Positions 7,421 through 17,154 are shown, counted from the first letter of the stretch. The stretch: 44,759 nucleotides of DNA from Nocardia otitidiscaviarum NBRC 14405 (GCF_000308635.1 NZ_BAGD01000070.1:1-44759), one strand, 5' to 3'. The notes: generated by a model from the sequence alone, not told the origin. Translations and numbers: made by a program.

Positions 7421-8371
7421 TCAGCGCACGGCCGCGGCGCAGCGGCGGGCGAGCTTCTCGATCTCGGCGACCAGTTCCGGCGGTTCGGTGACGGTGAAGT
7501 CGGTGTCGAGCGAGGTCAGCATCCACGACAGCGCCCAGGGCGAATCCGCGCCGAGGTGCAGTAGACAGCTGGTGTCGTCGACCGCCTCCAGTACGCCCAT
7601 GCCCGGCCAGAGCTCGTCGGCGAGTTCGGTCGCGCCGCGGTGCAGGGTGACCGTGGCCTGATACGGCCAGGACGCCTGGGACAACCGCTGGGACAGGTAT
7701 GCGACCACATCGCCGTCGGGTGGTTCGCGGGGTGTGAACCGGGGGCCGCTGGGGATGCGCGGGCGCAGCCGGTCCACTCGGTAGGACCGCCAATCATCGC
7801 GCGCCACATCCCAGGCGACCAGGTACCAGTGCCGATTGAAGTTCACCACCGCCTGCGGTTCCACCTCGCGGATCGACTGTCGCCCAGCATGATCGGTGTA
7901 GTCGAAACGCAATCGCTCGTGCCGGTCGCAGGCGTCGGAGAGCGCGATGAGGACATCGGGGTCGACGCGCGGCGCGGCGGCCTCCACGCGCACCAGTGAC
8001 CGCTTCAGCCCCGCCAACCGGTGACGCAGCCGCGACGGCAACACCTGTTCCAGCTTGGCCAGCGCCCGCAGCGACGCCTCCTCGATCCCGGAGACGGTGC
8101 CGCCGGTCGTGGTGCGCAACCCGACGGCCACCGCCACGGCTTCCTCGTCGTCGAGCAGCAGCGGCGGCAGGGACGAGCCCGCGCCGAGGCGGTATCCGGC
8201 CGTGCCCTGGACCGCGTCGACCGGGTAACCGAGTTCCCGCAGCCGGTCCACGTCACGGCGCACGGTGCGGGCGCTGACGCCGAGTCGATCGGCCAGTTCG
8301 GGACCGGACCACTCGCGATGGGTTTGCAGCAGCGACAGCAGTCGCAGTAGTCGCGCCGAGGTTTCCAGCAT
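7421..8371 (-). CDS. HTH-WYL domain transcriptional regulator
   Basis: The protein has 316 residues from the ATG at 8371; an in-frame start at 8389 adds six residues and is less likely. Residues 1-55 form a DeoR/HTH_11-type winged helix (LLSLLQTHREWSGPELADRL, then SARTVRRDVDRLRELG). A WYL domain follows at about 135-205, with FNRHWYLVAWDVARDDWRSYRVDRL containing the namesake W-Y-L. A C-terminal WCX-type extension ends the protein. WYL regulators sense small ligands or nucleic acid through the WYL fold. The gene is divergent from the epoxide hydrolase with a 21-base imperfect palindrome between them and is followed by a P450, so it probably controls both. Confidence 0.92.
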   Translation of the reverse strand: MLETSARLLRLLSLLQTHREWSGPELADRLGVSARTVRRDVDRLRELGYPVDAVQGTAGYRLGAGSSLPPLLLDDEEAVAVAVGLRTTTGGTVSGIEEASLRALAKLEQVLPSRLRHRLAGLKRSLVRVEAAAPRVDPDVLIALSDACDRHERLRFDYTDHAGRQSIREVEPQAVVNFNRHWYLVAWDVARDDWRSYRVDRLRPRIPSGPRFTPREPPDGDVVAYLSQRLSQASWPYQATVTLHRGATELADELWPGMGVLEAVDDTSCLLHLGADSPWALSWMLTSLDTDFTVTEPPELVAEIEKLARRCAAAVR

Positions 8372-8391
8372 GCCCTCAGATTGCCACATTC

Positions 8392-8412
8392 TTAGGACAG
8401 AAGCTGACCTAA
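8392..8412. promoter_or_regulatory. Candidate WYL-regulator operator
   Basis: The sequence TTAGGAC-AGAAGCT-GACCTAA is a 21-base imperfect inverted repeat with 6 of 7 arm positions matching. It lies between the divergent WYL regulator (start 8371) and epoxide hydrolase (start 8434), within a gap of only 62 bases. A binding site here could control both directions. Binding by this regulator is inferred from position only. Confidence 0.45.
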
Positions 8413-8433
8413 TGGACTTCTACCGTGGGAACC

Positions 8434-9582
8434 ATGACGACCATCGAGTCCTTCCGCATCGACATTCCGCAGCGCGAGATCGACGACCTGAACGCCCGCC
8501 TCGCCCATACCCGCTGGCCCGATGAACTGCCCGGGGTGGACTGGAGTTACGGCATCCCGACCTCGTATGTGCGCGAACTCGCCGAGTACTGGCGTACCGA
8601 GTACGACTGGCGAGCCGCGGAGGCCGCCCGCAACGAGATTCCGCAGTTCGTCACCGAGATCGACGGGCAGCGTCTGCATTTCATGCACATTCGCTCACAG
8701 GAGGCCGACGCCCTGCCGCTGGTCCTGATCCACGGCTGGCCGTTCGCGGATTTCACCGACATGATCGGACCGCTCACCGATCCGCGCGCGCACGGCGGCG
8801 CGGCGAGCGACGCCTTCCACCTGGTGATCCCGAGCCTGCCCGGATGCGGACTGTCGGGTCCGACGCGGCGGCCCGGTGACGCCGCCACCGAGCGCGCGGC
8901 CGAACTCATCGCGAAACTCATGGCGCGGCTGGGATTCTCGCGCTACGCCGCGCAGGGCGGGGATGCCGGTTCGTTCATCGCCCCGCAGTTGGGTCGCATC
9001 GATACCGAGCATGTGGTCGGCGTACACCTCAACGACCCGATCACCATTCCGTCCTGGGACGACGACGGCTCCGACTACGGTCCGGAGGACCGGGAGAAAT
9101 TGGCCGCGCTCCAGGACTGGTCGAATCAGGACCATTCCGCGTACGCCATGGTGCACTCCACCCGGCCGCAAACCCTCGCGCCCGCGGTCTCGGATTCCCC
9201 GGCGGGCATGATGGCCTGGGTTCTGGATGTCGTGCAGACCTACACCAACCCCACGAAGTCCCGGCCGGATGAGGCCATGGACCGTGACCAACTGCTGACC
9301 AACCTGTCGCTGCTGTGGTTCACCAACACCGCCGCGTCCTCCATGCGGCTGTACCGGGAATCGCAACAGTGGGGCGGGGAGTCGACGAACTCCGGGGTGC
9401 CGACCGGTGTCGCGATCTTCCCGGGCGGGACCAGCATTCGCGGGCTCGCCGAGAAGCAGAACACCGTCGTGCACTGGTCGGAGTTCGACCGCGGTGGGCA
9501 CTTCGCCGCCATGGAAGCGCCCGACCTGCTCACGAACGATCTGCGCGAGTTCTGCCGTAAGCTGCGCGGACTCTCGGCCTAG
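8434..9582 (+). CDS. Epoxide hydrolase (EHN-type alpha/beta hydrolase)
   Basis: The protein has 382 residues. Residues 1-105 are the epoxide hydrolase N-terminal domain ([25 protein letters not shown], then [11 protein letters not shown]), followed by an alpha/beta hydrolase core. The oxyanion-hole HGWP is at 100-103, the nucleophile elbow GGDAG gives Asp177, and the C-terminal GGHF gives the catalytic His at about 356. The family opens epoxides to diols by way of an Asp ester. ATG 8434 matches the family start better than GTG 8425. The stop overlaps the end of the convergent carboxylase gene by four bases. Divergence from a WYL regulator and a P450 suggests it hydrolyses epoxides formed by that P450, though this is inference. 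Confidence 0.92.
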   Translation: MTTIESFRIDIPQREIDDLNARLAHTRWPDELPGVDWSYGIPTSYVRELAEYWRTEYDWRAAEAARNEIPQFVTEIDGQRLHFMHIRSQEADALPLVLIHGWPFADFTDMIGPLTDPRAHGGAASDAFHLVIPSLPGCGLSGPTRRPGDAATERAAELIAKLMARLGFSRYAAQGGDAGSFIAPQLGRIDTEHVVGVHLNDPITIPSWDDDGSDYGPEDREKLAALQDWSNQDHSAYAMVHSTRPQTLAPAVSDSPAGMMAWVLDVVQTYTNPTKSRPDEAMDRDQLLTNLSLLWFTNTAASSMRLYRESQQWGGESTNSGVPTGVAIFPGGTSIRGLAEKQNTVVHWSEFDRGGHFAAMEAPDLLTNDLREFCRKLRGLSA

Positions 9583-12500
9583 CGCAGGGTGTCGATCCAC
9601 CGCCGAGTATCCGCCGGGTCGATGACGTCGTCGAGTTCCAGCACGGTCGCGGCGGTGAGCGCCTTGCCGTTGGCGTAGGCGAGTCGCACCAGGTTGTCGA
9701 AGGCGGCAGCGCGCTCGGCCGGATCTTCGATGGCGGCGAGCTCCTTGGCGAAGCCGAGTCGCACCGCGCCCTCCAGACCCATACCGCCGATCTCCCCGGT
9801 CGGCCAGGCGACGATGAAGCGCGGGGCGCGGAAGGAGCCCGCCGCCATGGCCTGTGCGCCCAGGCCGTAGCCCTTGCGCAGGATGATGGTGCCCCAGGGC
9901 ACCGTCAGCGCCGCCGCGTCGATGAACAGTCGGCTGAACCTGGTGACCGTGGCGTGCGTCTCGGCCTCCGGTCCGACCATGAATCCCGGTGTATCGCAGA
10001 GGGAGACGATCGGCAGCCGGTGCGCGTCGCAGAGTCGCAGGAAGGCGCTCAACTTGTCGGCGGCGGGGGCGTCGATGGCACCGCCGAGATGGTGGCAGTC
10101 GTTGGCGATGAGTCCGAAGGGGCGGCCCTGCACCCGCACCAGCGCGGTCACCACGCCGACACCCCAGTCGCGGCGCAGCTCCAGCACCGAGTCGATATCG
10201 GCGACGGCGTCGATGGCGGCGCGGATGTCGAAGGCGTGCAATCGATTCTCCGGCACCACATGCCGGGACAGGCGCGGGTCGGGTGCGGTCCACTCGGTGT
10301 CCGCGCCCTGGAAGTAGGCCAGGTACCGGCGGGCGACGGCGACCGCCTCGGCCTCGTCGGCGGCCACCACGTGCACCACGCCGTTGCGGCGCTGCACCTC
10401 GACCGGGCCGATGTCCTCGGGCGCGTACACGCCCAGCCCGCCGCCCTCGATCATGGCCGGACCGCCCATGCCGATATTGGCGTCCGGGGTGGCGATCACG
10501 ACGTCGCACATGCCGAGCAGGGCGGCGTTCCCGGCGAAGCAGCGGCCGGACACGATGCCGATGAGGGGGACGGTGCCGGACAGCGCGCCCATGGCGCGGA
10601 AGGTGGTGACGTCCAGGCCGGAGATGCCGGAGTAGTCGGTGTCGCCGGGGCGTCCACCGCCACCCTCGGTCCAGAACACCACCGGAAGTCGCTGTTCCCG
10701 AGCCAGTTCCAGCATGCGGTCGGTCTTGGCGTGATTGCGCATGCCCTGGGTGCCCGCCAGCACGGTGTAGTCGTAGGACATGACCACCGCGCGGGCCGCC
10801 TCGGCGCCGAAGCGGTCGGCGTTGACGGTGGCGACCCCGGCGATGAGCCCATCGGCGGGGGTGTTGGCGATGAGGTCCTCGGGGCTGCGGCGCAGCCGCT
10901 GGGCCGCGACCGCGAGGGCTCCGTACTCGATGAAACTGCCCGCGTCGACCAGATCGGCGATGTTCTCCCGCGCCGTGCGCCGACCGAGACGGTGTCGTTT
11001 GGCCACGGCCTCGGGGCGCGCCTCGTCGCGGGTGCGGCGGTGGCGTTCGTGGACCTCGGCGAGGTCCTCGCGCACCGCGTCGAGGTCCGCCGCCTCGCGA
11101 TCGGCGATCGCGCCGTCGTGGTCGGCCGCGGTCCAGATCAGCAGCGGCGTATGGGGATCCACCACGCTGCCGGGTGCGACCAGGGCGCGGCGCACCCGCA
11201 AGGGCTGTTCGGCGCGCACCACGTGCTGCATCTTCATCGCCTCCAGCACCGCGACCTCGGCACCGGCCGCGACCAGCGTGCCCGCCTCGGCCACGGTGAC
11301 GACCGTGCCGCCCAGCGGGGAGCGCAGCGCCCGCTCGTCGTCGGCCAGCTCCGGTTCCACCGACACCGGTCTCGGCGTCGCCGCGGCGACGGCGGCGGGC
11401 GCGATATCGACCGCCCGGGACACGAGTTCGCCGACCTGCCGCTCGAACCACGCCGTCGACACCACCGCACCGTCGGCCAGCGCCTCGAGCACCGCCCGCT
11501 GCAGCGCGATGGTGGTGTCGACGCCGTCGACGACGGTCTCGGCCAGTGCGTCGGCGCAGCGGCGTAGCGCGGCCGGATACGACGGACCCCGGGCTATGAC
11601 CTTCGCCAGCAGTGAATCGAATCGCGCGCCCTGCCGCATACCCGGATAGGCGGCGGTATCGACGCGCACCCCGATGCCGATCGGGGGTGCGAACCGGTGC
11701 AGCTGTCCGGTGCTTGGCAGCACCTCGCCCCCTGCGGTGACGATCTCGGCGTTGAGCCGCGCCTGCACCGCGTACCCGCGCGGCGGGGTCGCCTCGATAC
11801 CGAGGTCGTCGAGCGTGCGCCCCTGGGCCAGATCCACCTGGAGGGCCACCAGGTCCAGGCCGGTGACCTCCTCGGTCACGGTGTGTTCGACCTGGAGTCG
11901 CGGATTCACCTCGAGGAACCACGCGTCGCCGCCCGACACCAGGAACTCGATGGTGACCACGCCCCGGCAGGCCACCGATTCCGCCAATCGCACCGCGTAG
12001 TCGTGCAGTGCGGTCCGCAGCGGCGCATCCAGATTCGGGGCGGGCGCGATCTCGAGGAGTTTCTGCTGCCGCCGCTGCACACTGCAATCCCGGTCGCCGA
12101 CCGCGACCGCGCGCCGCCCGTCCGCGACGATCTGCACCTCGATATGGCGGGCCTCGTCCACCAGCGCCTCGGCGTAGACGGTGTCGTCCCCGAATCCGGA
12201 GCGGGCTTCGGCCCGGCAGCGCTCGTACGCCTCGGCCAGCTGGGCCGGATCGCGCACCACGCGCATACCGCGGCCGCCGCCGCCCACGGCGGCCTTGACC
12301 ATGATTCCGCCGGGATGGTCGGTGAGCAATGCGCCGATCTCGGCGAGGGTGGCATGTGCGGCGGTGGCGGGCAGGACCGGCACGCCCGCCCGCGCGGCGG
12401 CGGCGCGGGCGGCGACCTTGTCGCCGAAGACGCGCAGCACGTCGGGGGAGGGGCCGACGAACACCAGGTCCGCCGCCGCGCAGGATTCGGCGAACGCGGC

Positions 12501-12758
12501 GCTCTCGCTGAGGAATCCGTAGCCCGGGTGGACGAGGGCTCCGGGCCCGGCCGTGCGGGCCGCCTTCACGACGGCATCGATGTCGAGATAGGCGGCGGCC
12601 CCGTCGCCGGGCAATTCCAGGGCATCGTCGGCCAGCCGCACCCACAGGCCGTCCGGGTCGTCCGCGCTGTATAGGGCGAGGGTCGCGGCACGGCGTTCCC
12701 GCGCAGTCCGCATCACCCGAACGGCCACTTCTCCCCGGTTCGCCACCACGATGTGCAT
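9579..12758 (-). CDS. Single-chain acyl-CoA carboxylase (BC-BCCP-CT)
   Basis: The protein has 1059 residues and carries the whole biotin-dependent carboxylase in one chain. Residues 1-440 are biotin carboxylase, with [11 protein letters not shown] at the start, the ATP-grasp loop GGGGRGM at 159-165 and [14 protein letters not shown] at about 283-296. Residues 478-545 are the biotin carrier domain with EAMKM and biotinyl Lys509. From about 585 to the end is the carboxyltransferase ([11 protein letters not shown], then the N and C crotonase-like halves). Actinobacteria usually split these functions between AccA and AccD subunits. This architecture matches the long-chain acyl-CoA carboxylase described from Mycobacterium avium subsp. 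paratuberculosis. The substrate cannot be read from sequence. The gene starts at ATG 12758 and stands alone. Confidence 0.93.
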   Translation of the reverse strand: MHIVVANRGEVAVRVMRTARERRAATLALYSADDPDGLWVRLADDALELPGDGAAAYLDIDAVVKAARTAGPGALVHPGYGFLSESAAFAESCAAADLVFVGPSPDVLRVFGDKVAARAAAARAGVPVLPATAAHATLAEIGALLTDHPGGIMVKAAVGGGGRGMRVVRDPAQLAEAYERCRAEARSGFGDDTVYAEALVDEARHIEVQIVADGRRAVAVGDRDCSVQRRQQKLLEIAPAPNLDAPLRTALHDYAVRLAESVACRGVVTIEFLVSGGDAWFLEVNPRLQVEHTVTEEVTGLDLVALQVDLAQGRTLDDLGIEATPPRGYAVQARLNAEIVTAGGEVLPSTGQLHRFAPPIGIGVRVDTAAYPGMRQGARFDSLLAKVIARGPSYPAALRRCADALAETVVDGVDTTIALQRAVLEALADGAVVSTAWFERQVGELVSRAVDIAPAAVAAATPRPVSVEPELADDERALRSPLGGTVVTVAEAGTLVAAGAEVAVLEAMKMQHVVRAEQPLRVRRALVAPGSVVDPHTPLLIWTAADHDGAIADREAADLDAVREDLAEVHERHRRTRDEARPEAVAKRHRLGRRTARENIADLVDAGSFIEYGALAVAAQRLRRSPEDLIANTPADGLIAGVATVNADRFGAEAARAVVMSYDYTVLAGTQGMRNHAKTDRMLELAREQRLPVVFWTEGGGGRPGDTDYSGISGLDVTTFRAMGALSGTVPLIGIVSGRCFAGNAALLGMCDVVIATPDANIGMGGPAMIEGGGLGVYAPEDIGPVEVQRRNGVVHVVAADEAEAVAVARRYLAYFQGADTEWTAPDPRLSRHVVPENRLHAFDIRAAIDAVADIDSVLELRRDWGVGVVTALVRVQGRPFGLIANDCHHLGGAIDAPAADKLSAFLRLCDAHRLPIVSLCDTPGFMVGPEAETHATVTRFSRLFIDAAALTVPWGTIILRKGYGLGAQAMAAGSFRAPRFIVAWPTGEIGGMGLEGAVRLGFAKELAAIEDPAERAAAFDNLVRLAYANGKALTAATVLELDDVIDPADTRRWIDTLR

Positions 12759-12902
12759 TCCGACAGTCTCATCGACGCTGCCGTCCGCGTCACGCCGAGC
12801 GGCGGCCAGCTACCGACTGGACGGCCGTTTCCGCAGCGCGTGCCGACATGCCATCGATGCAAATGTCCAGGTAATCCGACTTTCCGGTCATATCATTGCT
12901 CT

Positions 12903-13478
12903 ATGCCCACCAATCGGATCGAGGGGCGTACCGCGGTGTTCGCCGAGTGGGCTTGGCAGACACTGCTGGTGATCGGCGTGTGCTCCGCCGTGCTCGGGCT
13001 GGCGACGGCGGTCTGGCCGAACAAATCCACCACCGTGGCGGGCACCCTGTTCGGGTTGGTCCTCCTCGCCACCGCGGCGGTGCAGGCGATCGTTGCATTC
13101 GGTGCGAACATACCGACCGCGCTGCGGTTCCTGGAGTTCTTCAGCGCCCTGCTGGCGGCCGCCCTGGCGTACTGGTGCTTCGGCAGCGGCGAATGGGTTC
13201 CGCTGCTGGGCATGTGGGTGGGTATGGGCTGGATGGCGCGCGGTGTGGTGCTGGCGCTGGTGGCGGCCTGGTCGGACGAACTCGCGGGTGCGGGACGGCA
13301 GGAAGCGGTCGGACTGACCACGACGGTCGTCGGCATCGCGGTGGCCGTGGTGCCGTTCCAATCCATCGCCACCCTGTCGGTGGTGGTCGGCCTGTTCACC
13401 CTCGCGCTGGGCGTCTCCGAGGTGCTGACGGCCGTGCGGCTGGAGCGCACCGCCGATCAGATCGTCGGTACGTACTGA
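12903..13478 (+). CDS. DUF308/HdeD-family membrane protein
   Basis: The protein has 191 residues with about six hydrophobic helices arranged as pairs, for example WQTLLVIGVCSAVLGLATAV, FGLVLLATAAVQAIVAF and a final SVVVGLFTLALGVSEVLTAV. This is the pattern of the DUF308 (HdeD) inner-membrane family, whose role outside enterobacterial acid resistance is not known. The longer frame back to 12753 overlaps the carboxylase start region and lacks family resemblance. ATG 12903 has no ribosome binding site, but TATCAT at 12891-12896 is placed so that transcription could begin at or next to the ATG, making a leaderless mRNA plausible. It is divergent from the carboxylase gene. Confidence 0.8.
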   Translation: MPTNRIEGRTAVFAEWAWQTLLVIGVCSAVLGLATAVWPNKSTTVAGTLFGLVLLATAAVQAIVAFGANIPTALRFLEFFSALLAAALAYWCFGSGEWVPLLGMWVGMGWMARGVVLALVAAWSDELAGAGRQEAVGLTTTVVGIAVAVVPFQSIATLSVVVGLFTLALGVSEVLTAVRLERTADQIVGTY

Positions 13479-13591
13479 TCCGTCCCAGCGGGGGCTTCCG
13501 GAGATCCTTGGGATGCCCAATGGTTGCGGGTAGCGTTCCGGGCGAGACCGAGATCCGGTGACCGACCACCATCCATCAGACGGAGGAACCC

Positions 13592-14371
13592 TTGCCGACC
13601 GAAACGGCGTACCGCACCGAACAACCGGTGATCGACTTCCCGCTGCCGCCGCGCCCGGACGGTGAGGCGTACGAGGCGAGTTGGGCGGTCCGCCTGGCCG
13701 ACACCGATACTCGGGAGCGGCTGCGTCTCGACGGCATCGCGCGCTACGCCATGGATATCGGCTACGACCAGTTGCGTGCCGCCGAGGACGGGCATCTGCA
13801 TCCGGCCTGGCTGGTGCGGCGCACGGTGATCGACGTGCTACGGCCCATTCGGTTCGGCGACCGGGTGCGGTTGCGGCGCTGGCCGTCGGCGCTGTCCAAC
13901 CGCTGGTTCAACGCGCGCATCCAGATCCACAGCGATCAGGGCGGCGTCGTCGAGGTCGAGCAGTTCCTGATCAATGTGGATCCGCAGGCGGGACGTCCGG
14001 CCCGCATGACCGACCGTTTCATGTCGCCCATGCTGGCGGTGACCACCGAACACCGGCTGCGCTGGAAGGCTGCGCTGCACGAGCAGACCGCCCCCGCCAC
14101 CGACGCCCGCCCCTTCCCCTTGCGCGCCACCGATTTCGACCGCCACGACCACGTGAACAACGCCGTGCACTGGCAGGCCGTGGAGGAAACCCTAGCCGCC
14201 CATCCGGACCTGCACGCACGACCGCACCGCGCCATCGTCGAACACGTCGGCCCGGTCATGGCCGGCAACGACGTGACGCTGCGCAGCTGGCGGACCGACA
14301 CCGGACTGCACGCGCAATTGGAGATCGACGGCACCGCGCGGACGCTCGCGAGCGTCACACCGCTCGACTGA
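13592..14371 (+). CDS. Acyl-ACP thioesterase family protein
   Basis: The protein has 259 residues as two tandem hot-dog domains, the layout of acyl-ACP thioesterases (PF01643). The first domain has EASWAVRLADTDTRERLRLDGIARYAMD and a HPAWLVRRTVIDVLRPIRFGD strand region. The second repeats the pattern with LRATDFDRHDHVNNAVHWQAVEE, where N-x-x-H-W and the preceding Asp/His are candidate active-site residues. The family hydrolyses acyl-ACP or acyl-CoA thioesters to free fatty acids. The TTG start at 13592 is favoured by GGAGG five bases upstream. The protein is cytosolic. It stands alone, convergent with the hydrolase gene twelve bases away. Confidence 0.88.
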   Translation: MPTETAYRTEQPVIDFPLPPRPDGEAYEASWAVRLADTDTRERLRLDGIARYAMDIGYDQLRAAEDGHLHPAWLVRRTVIDVLRPIRFGDRVRLRRWPSALSNRWFNARIQIHSDQGGVVEVEQFLINVDPQAGRPARMTDRFMSPMLAVTTEHRLRWKAALHEQTAPATDARPFPLRATDFDRHDHVNNAVHWQAVEETLAAHPDLHARPHRAIVEHVGPVMAGNDVTLRSWRTDTGLHAQLEIDGTARTLASVTPLD

Positions 14372-14383
14372 CCCGCCGTCGGA

Positions 14384-15217
14384 TCAGCGCAGCACCTCGA
14401 TCACCCGGCGGGCGAACTCCTCGGCGTCGGTGCGCACACCATTGTGGGCACCGGGGAACTCGGTGACGCCACCGCCGAGCCGTTCCGCGATCGCCGCGGC
14501 CGGACGATAGGGCAGGCAGCCGCGCGTCTCGCGTCCCACGGCCAGGATCAGGCGGTCGGCATGCGGCGCGAGGGCCGCGTAATCCGGTTGGTACGAGGTG
14601 AATTCGCGCAACTCGTGCTCGATCATGAGGGGCCCGTTGGCGGCCAGGCGTCCCCACATCTCAGCGATGCGCGGCGGCAGTTCGGACACCTCGGGCGCGG
14701 CTTTCATCGCACCTCCGATACCGGCCAGGAACCGCGCCCCGGCCGCCGCCGGTCCCTCGCTGCGGTGCAGGGCGTAGACCTCCTCGACCATGGCGCGGTG
14801 TTCGGCGGCGTCGGGGAGGACGGCGAAGCAGGGCGGCTCATGAGCGATCAGGCCGCGCACCCGTTCCGGATGCCGGGCCAGCAGGTCCAAGCCGACGATC
14901 GCGCCATTGCTGGTACCGCACACATACGCGGGCTCGTCGCTCAGATGCGCGAGCAGGCGAAAAGCGTCATCGCTCTGCACAGCCACAACCTGCCGCTCCG
15001 GGTGACCGCTGTCCAGGGTGCTGCGGGAGTAGCCGCGCGGGTCGAGTGCGGCGACGGTGAAATGCCGCTCGAGGACCTCGGCCATGGCATCGAAGACGCC
15101 CGCGTCTCCACCGCCGCCGGGGATCATGAGCAGCAGCGGTCCGCTGCCGCGCACCTCGTGGTAGATGGTCGCGCCGGGGGTTTTCAGGGTGCCGGATCGA
15201 ATTGTTCCGGATCTCAC
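14384..15217 (-). CDS. Alpha/beta hydrolase
   Basis: The protein has 277 residues with an alpha/beta hydrolase fold. GPLLLMIPGGGGDAGVFDAM gives the oxyanion region at about residues 30-50, DPRGYSRS follows strand 4, and the nucleophile elbow is G-T-S-N-G (Ser near residue 102). An acidic residue and the FPGAHNG His near the C-terminus complete the likely triad. No lid large enough to suggest a lipase is evident, and the substrate is unknown. GTG 15217 has AAGGAG eight bases upstream. The gene begins two bases after the stop of the TetR gene, so the two form an operon and the regulator probably controls it. Confidence 0.88.
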   Translation of the reverse strand: MRSGTIRSGTLKTPGATIYHEVRGSGPLLLMIPGGGGDAGVFDAMAEVLERHFTVAALDPRGYSRSTLDSGHPERQVVAVQSDDAFRLLAHLSDEPAYVCGTSNGAIVGLDLLARHPERVRGLIAHEPPCFAVLPDAAEHRAMVEEVYALHRSEGPAAAGARFLAGIGGAMKAAPEVSELPPRIAEMWGRLAANGPLMIEHELREFTSYQPDYAALAPHADRLILAVGRETRGCLPYRPAAAIAERLGGGVTEFPGAHNGVRTDAEEFARRVIEVLR

Positions 15218-15219
15218 TG

Positions 15220-15804
15220 TCAGTGCTCCTTATCGGTGTGCCGCCACTGGTCGAGTGTGCGGTGCAGGGCGTCGAGGATGTGTTCCCACGACGTGTCGGT
15301 GGGGCGGGGGTGGGCGAAGCCGCCGGCCGCCTCCAGGGTGGCGAAGCCGTGGAAGGTGCTGCGGAGCAGGCGAACCGCGTCGGTGGCCGCGGGCTCGTCG
15401 AGTCCGTACCCGCGCAGTAGGGCGGTGGTGAGTTCGATCGTGCGCAGAAAGGCCGGGTGGTCGCCCACGTCGGCCGGGTCCAAGCGCATCTGGGTGGCGG
15501 CGTAGCGGCCCGGATGGTCGAGCACGTAGCCGCGATAAGCCCCGGCGAACCCGAACAGCGCGTCCCGCCCCGACCGCCCCGCCACCGCCGCCGCGATGCG
15601 ATCGGCCATCTCACCCGATGCCAGCAGCGCGATACGCACCCGCAGGTCGTGCAGATTACGCACATGCGCGTACAGGCTCGGGTCCTTGACGCCGAAGCCC
15701 CGCGCGACGGCGGACAGGGTGACCTTGTCGAAGCCGATCTCGTCGGCCAACTCGGCCGCGGCACTGGTGATTCGCTCGGCGCTGAGGCCCACGCGCGGGG
15801 ACAT
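15220..15804 (-). CDS. TetR family regulator (WHG-type C-terminal domain)
   Basis: The protein has 194 residues. An N-terminal TetR helix-turn-helix is seen at 8-55 (ERITSAAAELADEIGFDKVT, then LSAVARGFGVKDPSLYAHV). The C-terminal ligand domain resembles the TetR_C_33/WHG group, with FAGAYRGYVLDHPGRYAATQ and a final SWEHILDALHRTLDQW helix. It is the first gene of a two-gene unit with an alpha/beta hydrolase. A cluster of TTAGG/CCTAA half-sites lies 25-50 bases upstream of its start and is the likely autoregulatory operator. The ligand is unknown; a lipid, ester or aromatic compound handled by the hydrolase is plausible. Confidence 0.92.
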   Translation of the reverse strand: MSPRVGLSAERITSAAAELADEIGFDKVTLSAVARGFGVKDPSLYAHVRNLHDLRVRIALLASGEMADRIAAAVAGRSGRDALFGFAGAYRGYVLDHPGRYAATQMRLDPADVGDHPAFLRTIELTTALLRGYGLDEPAATDAVRLLRSTFHGFATLEAAGGFAHPRPTDTSWEHILDALHRTLDQWRHTDKEH

Positions 15805-15828
15805 GCGACTCCCTTATTCCTATGGCAA

Positions 15829-15854
15829 TTAGGCTACTACCTAATATTATTAGG
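15829..15854. promoter_or_regulatory. Candidate TetR operator (overlapping palindromes)
   Basis: TTAGG-CTACTA-CCTAA runs into the perfect 15-base palindrome CCTAATA-T-TATTAGG at 15840-15854, giving three alternating half-sites. It lies 25 bases upstream of the TetR start codon in the divergent gap with the DUF418 gene. This is the usual place and form for a TetR operator. Confidence 0.6.
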
Positions 15855-15978
15855 TTCGGGTCCGTCCGCAAAAATGCCAGGTCAGTCGCGGTTCGTAGTC
15901 CCGAGGTATCAGATGGCGCTGTCGCGGTTGAGCCGCGCGGTGGATGTGAGAGTGGGTGGTGGGACATAGCGTTGCCCT

Positions 15979-17154
15979 ATGTCCGGTTCGTCTGCCGCAT
16001 CGTCCCGTGTTCGCCGTATCGGAGAAATCGACATTCTGCGGGGATTCGCGTTGTTCGGGATCCTGATCACCAACGTCGTGGTCCTCACGACGGTGCTGTC
16101 GTTCACCGGCACGGACGACGATCCGCGTCACCTCTACGACGGGACGATCGACCGGTTCGTTTACGCGATCGTCGACGGGCTGTTCATCGGCCGGTTCTAC
16201 CTGCTGTTCGCCTTCTTGTTCGGTTACTCGTTCACGCTGCAGATCACGGCGGCCGAGCGGGCGGGTGCGCGGCCGGTGCCACGGCTGCTACGGCGGTGCC
16301 TGGCCCTGTTCCTGATCGGTCTCGCACACGTGATGCTGCTCTGGTTCGGCGATATCCTCACCCTCTACGCGGCGCTGGGGCTGATCCTGGTGCTGCTGCG
16401 CAAGATCCGGCCCCGGACGGCGTTCATCGCGGGTGTGGTGCTGTACCTGGCGTTCGTGGCGTTCTCCTTCCTGCCGGGCAGCGGCGAAATCGAAGGTCTG
16501 CGTGCCCTCTTCGACCTCCAGGCCATGCGGGCCGGATATACCGGCAGTCCCGCCGACACCTTCCACGCCCAACTCGACACCGCGCCGGTGTTCATGCTCC
16601 TCATCTGGCTCACGCAGGGCGTTCCGAGCCTGGGCATGTTCCTCATCGGCATGGCGGCCGGGAAGCGGCGGATCTTCGAGAACGCCGACCTGCTGCGCCG
16701 CTGGGCGCGCGTCGGGCTCGTCGCGGGCGGGCTCGTCGGGCTGCCGGTATCGCTTGCGTCCCTCTTCTTCGCGTCCACGGAGGGCAGTCTGCCCCCGCAC
16801 TGGTACGGCGTGCAGGAGTTGGTGAATCCGGTGGTGACGCTGGGCTACATGGCAGCCGTCCTCTGGTTGGCGCGCGGCCGCTGGGCGGGTGGGATCGCGT
16901 GGCTGGCCCCGGCCGGTCGCATGGCGGCGAGCAACTACATCCTGCAATCGGTGGTGATGATGCTCGTGTTCACCGGGTACGGGCTGGCCTTGGCGGATCG
17001 GGTCGCCCCCGCCGTCGCGGTGGGTATCGCGCTGTCGACCTACCTGATGCAGCTGTGGTTCAGCGCGTGGTGGTTGCGCGGTCACGGCTACGGTCCGGTC
17101 GAGTGGCTGCTGCGCGCGGCCACCTACCGGGAGTGGCCGCGCTGGCGGCGATAG
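15979..17154 (+). CDS. DUF418 domain-containing membrane protein
   Basis: The protein has 391 residues with about ten hydrophobic helices. The family signature is at the N-terminus: RIGEIDILRGFALFGILITN near residues 11-30, followed by RFYLLFAFLFGYSFTLQ. The C-terminal half is the DUF418 region proper (AAVLWLARGRWAGGIAWLAPAGRMAASNYILQS, then WW-rich helices ending GPVEWLLRAATYREW). YeiB-type DUF418 proteins are presumed transporters with no firmly known substrate. ATG 15979 is the natural start. It is divergent from the TetR gene, and the 174-base gap holds the TetR operator. Confidence 0.9.
   Translation: MSGSSAASSRVRRIGEIDILRGFALFGILITNVVVLTTVLSFTGTDDDPRHLYDGTIDRFVYAIVDGLFIGRFYLLFAFLFGYSFTLQITAAERAGARPVPRLLRRCLALFLIGLAHVMLLWFGDILTLYAALGLILVLLRKIRPRTAFIAGVVLYLAFVAFSFLPGSGEIEGLRALFDLQAMRAGYTGSPADTFHAQLDTAPVFMLLIWLTQGVPSLGMFLIGMAAGKRRIFENADLLRRWARVGLVAGGLVGLPVSLASLFFASTEGSLPPHWYGVQELVNPVVTLGYMAAVLWLARGRWAGGIAWLAPAGRMAASNYILQSVVMMLVFTGYGLALADRVAPAVAVGIALSTYLMQLWFSAWWLRGHGYGPVEWLLRAATYREWPRWRR

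Noticed and set aside
5365..7491. 708-codon plus-strand frame opposite the GNAT and P450 genes
   Set aside because: Antisense shadow of high-GC genes. Its composition is unnatural and the genes on the other strand have full catalytic motifs.
9579..9582. Overlap of the epoxide hydrolase and carboxylase ends as a sequencing error
   Set aside because: A four-base tail-to-tail overlap of convergent genes is common in compact actinobacterial genomes, and both C-termini are full length.
8695..12645. Very long open frame (over 1300 codons) on the minus strand, mostly overlapping the carboxylase
   Set aside because: It is the carboxylase gene read in another frame. The product is Arg/Gly/Pro-rich and low in complexity, and the true frame shows complete carboxylase motifs.
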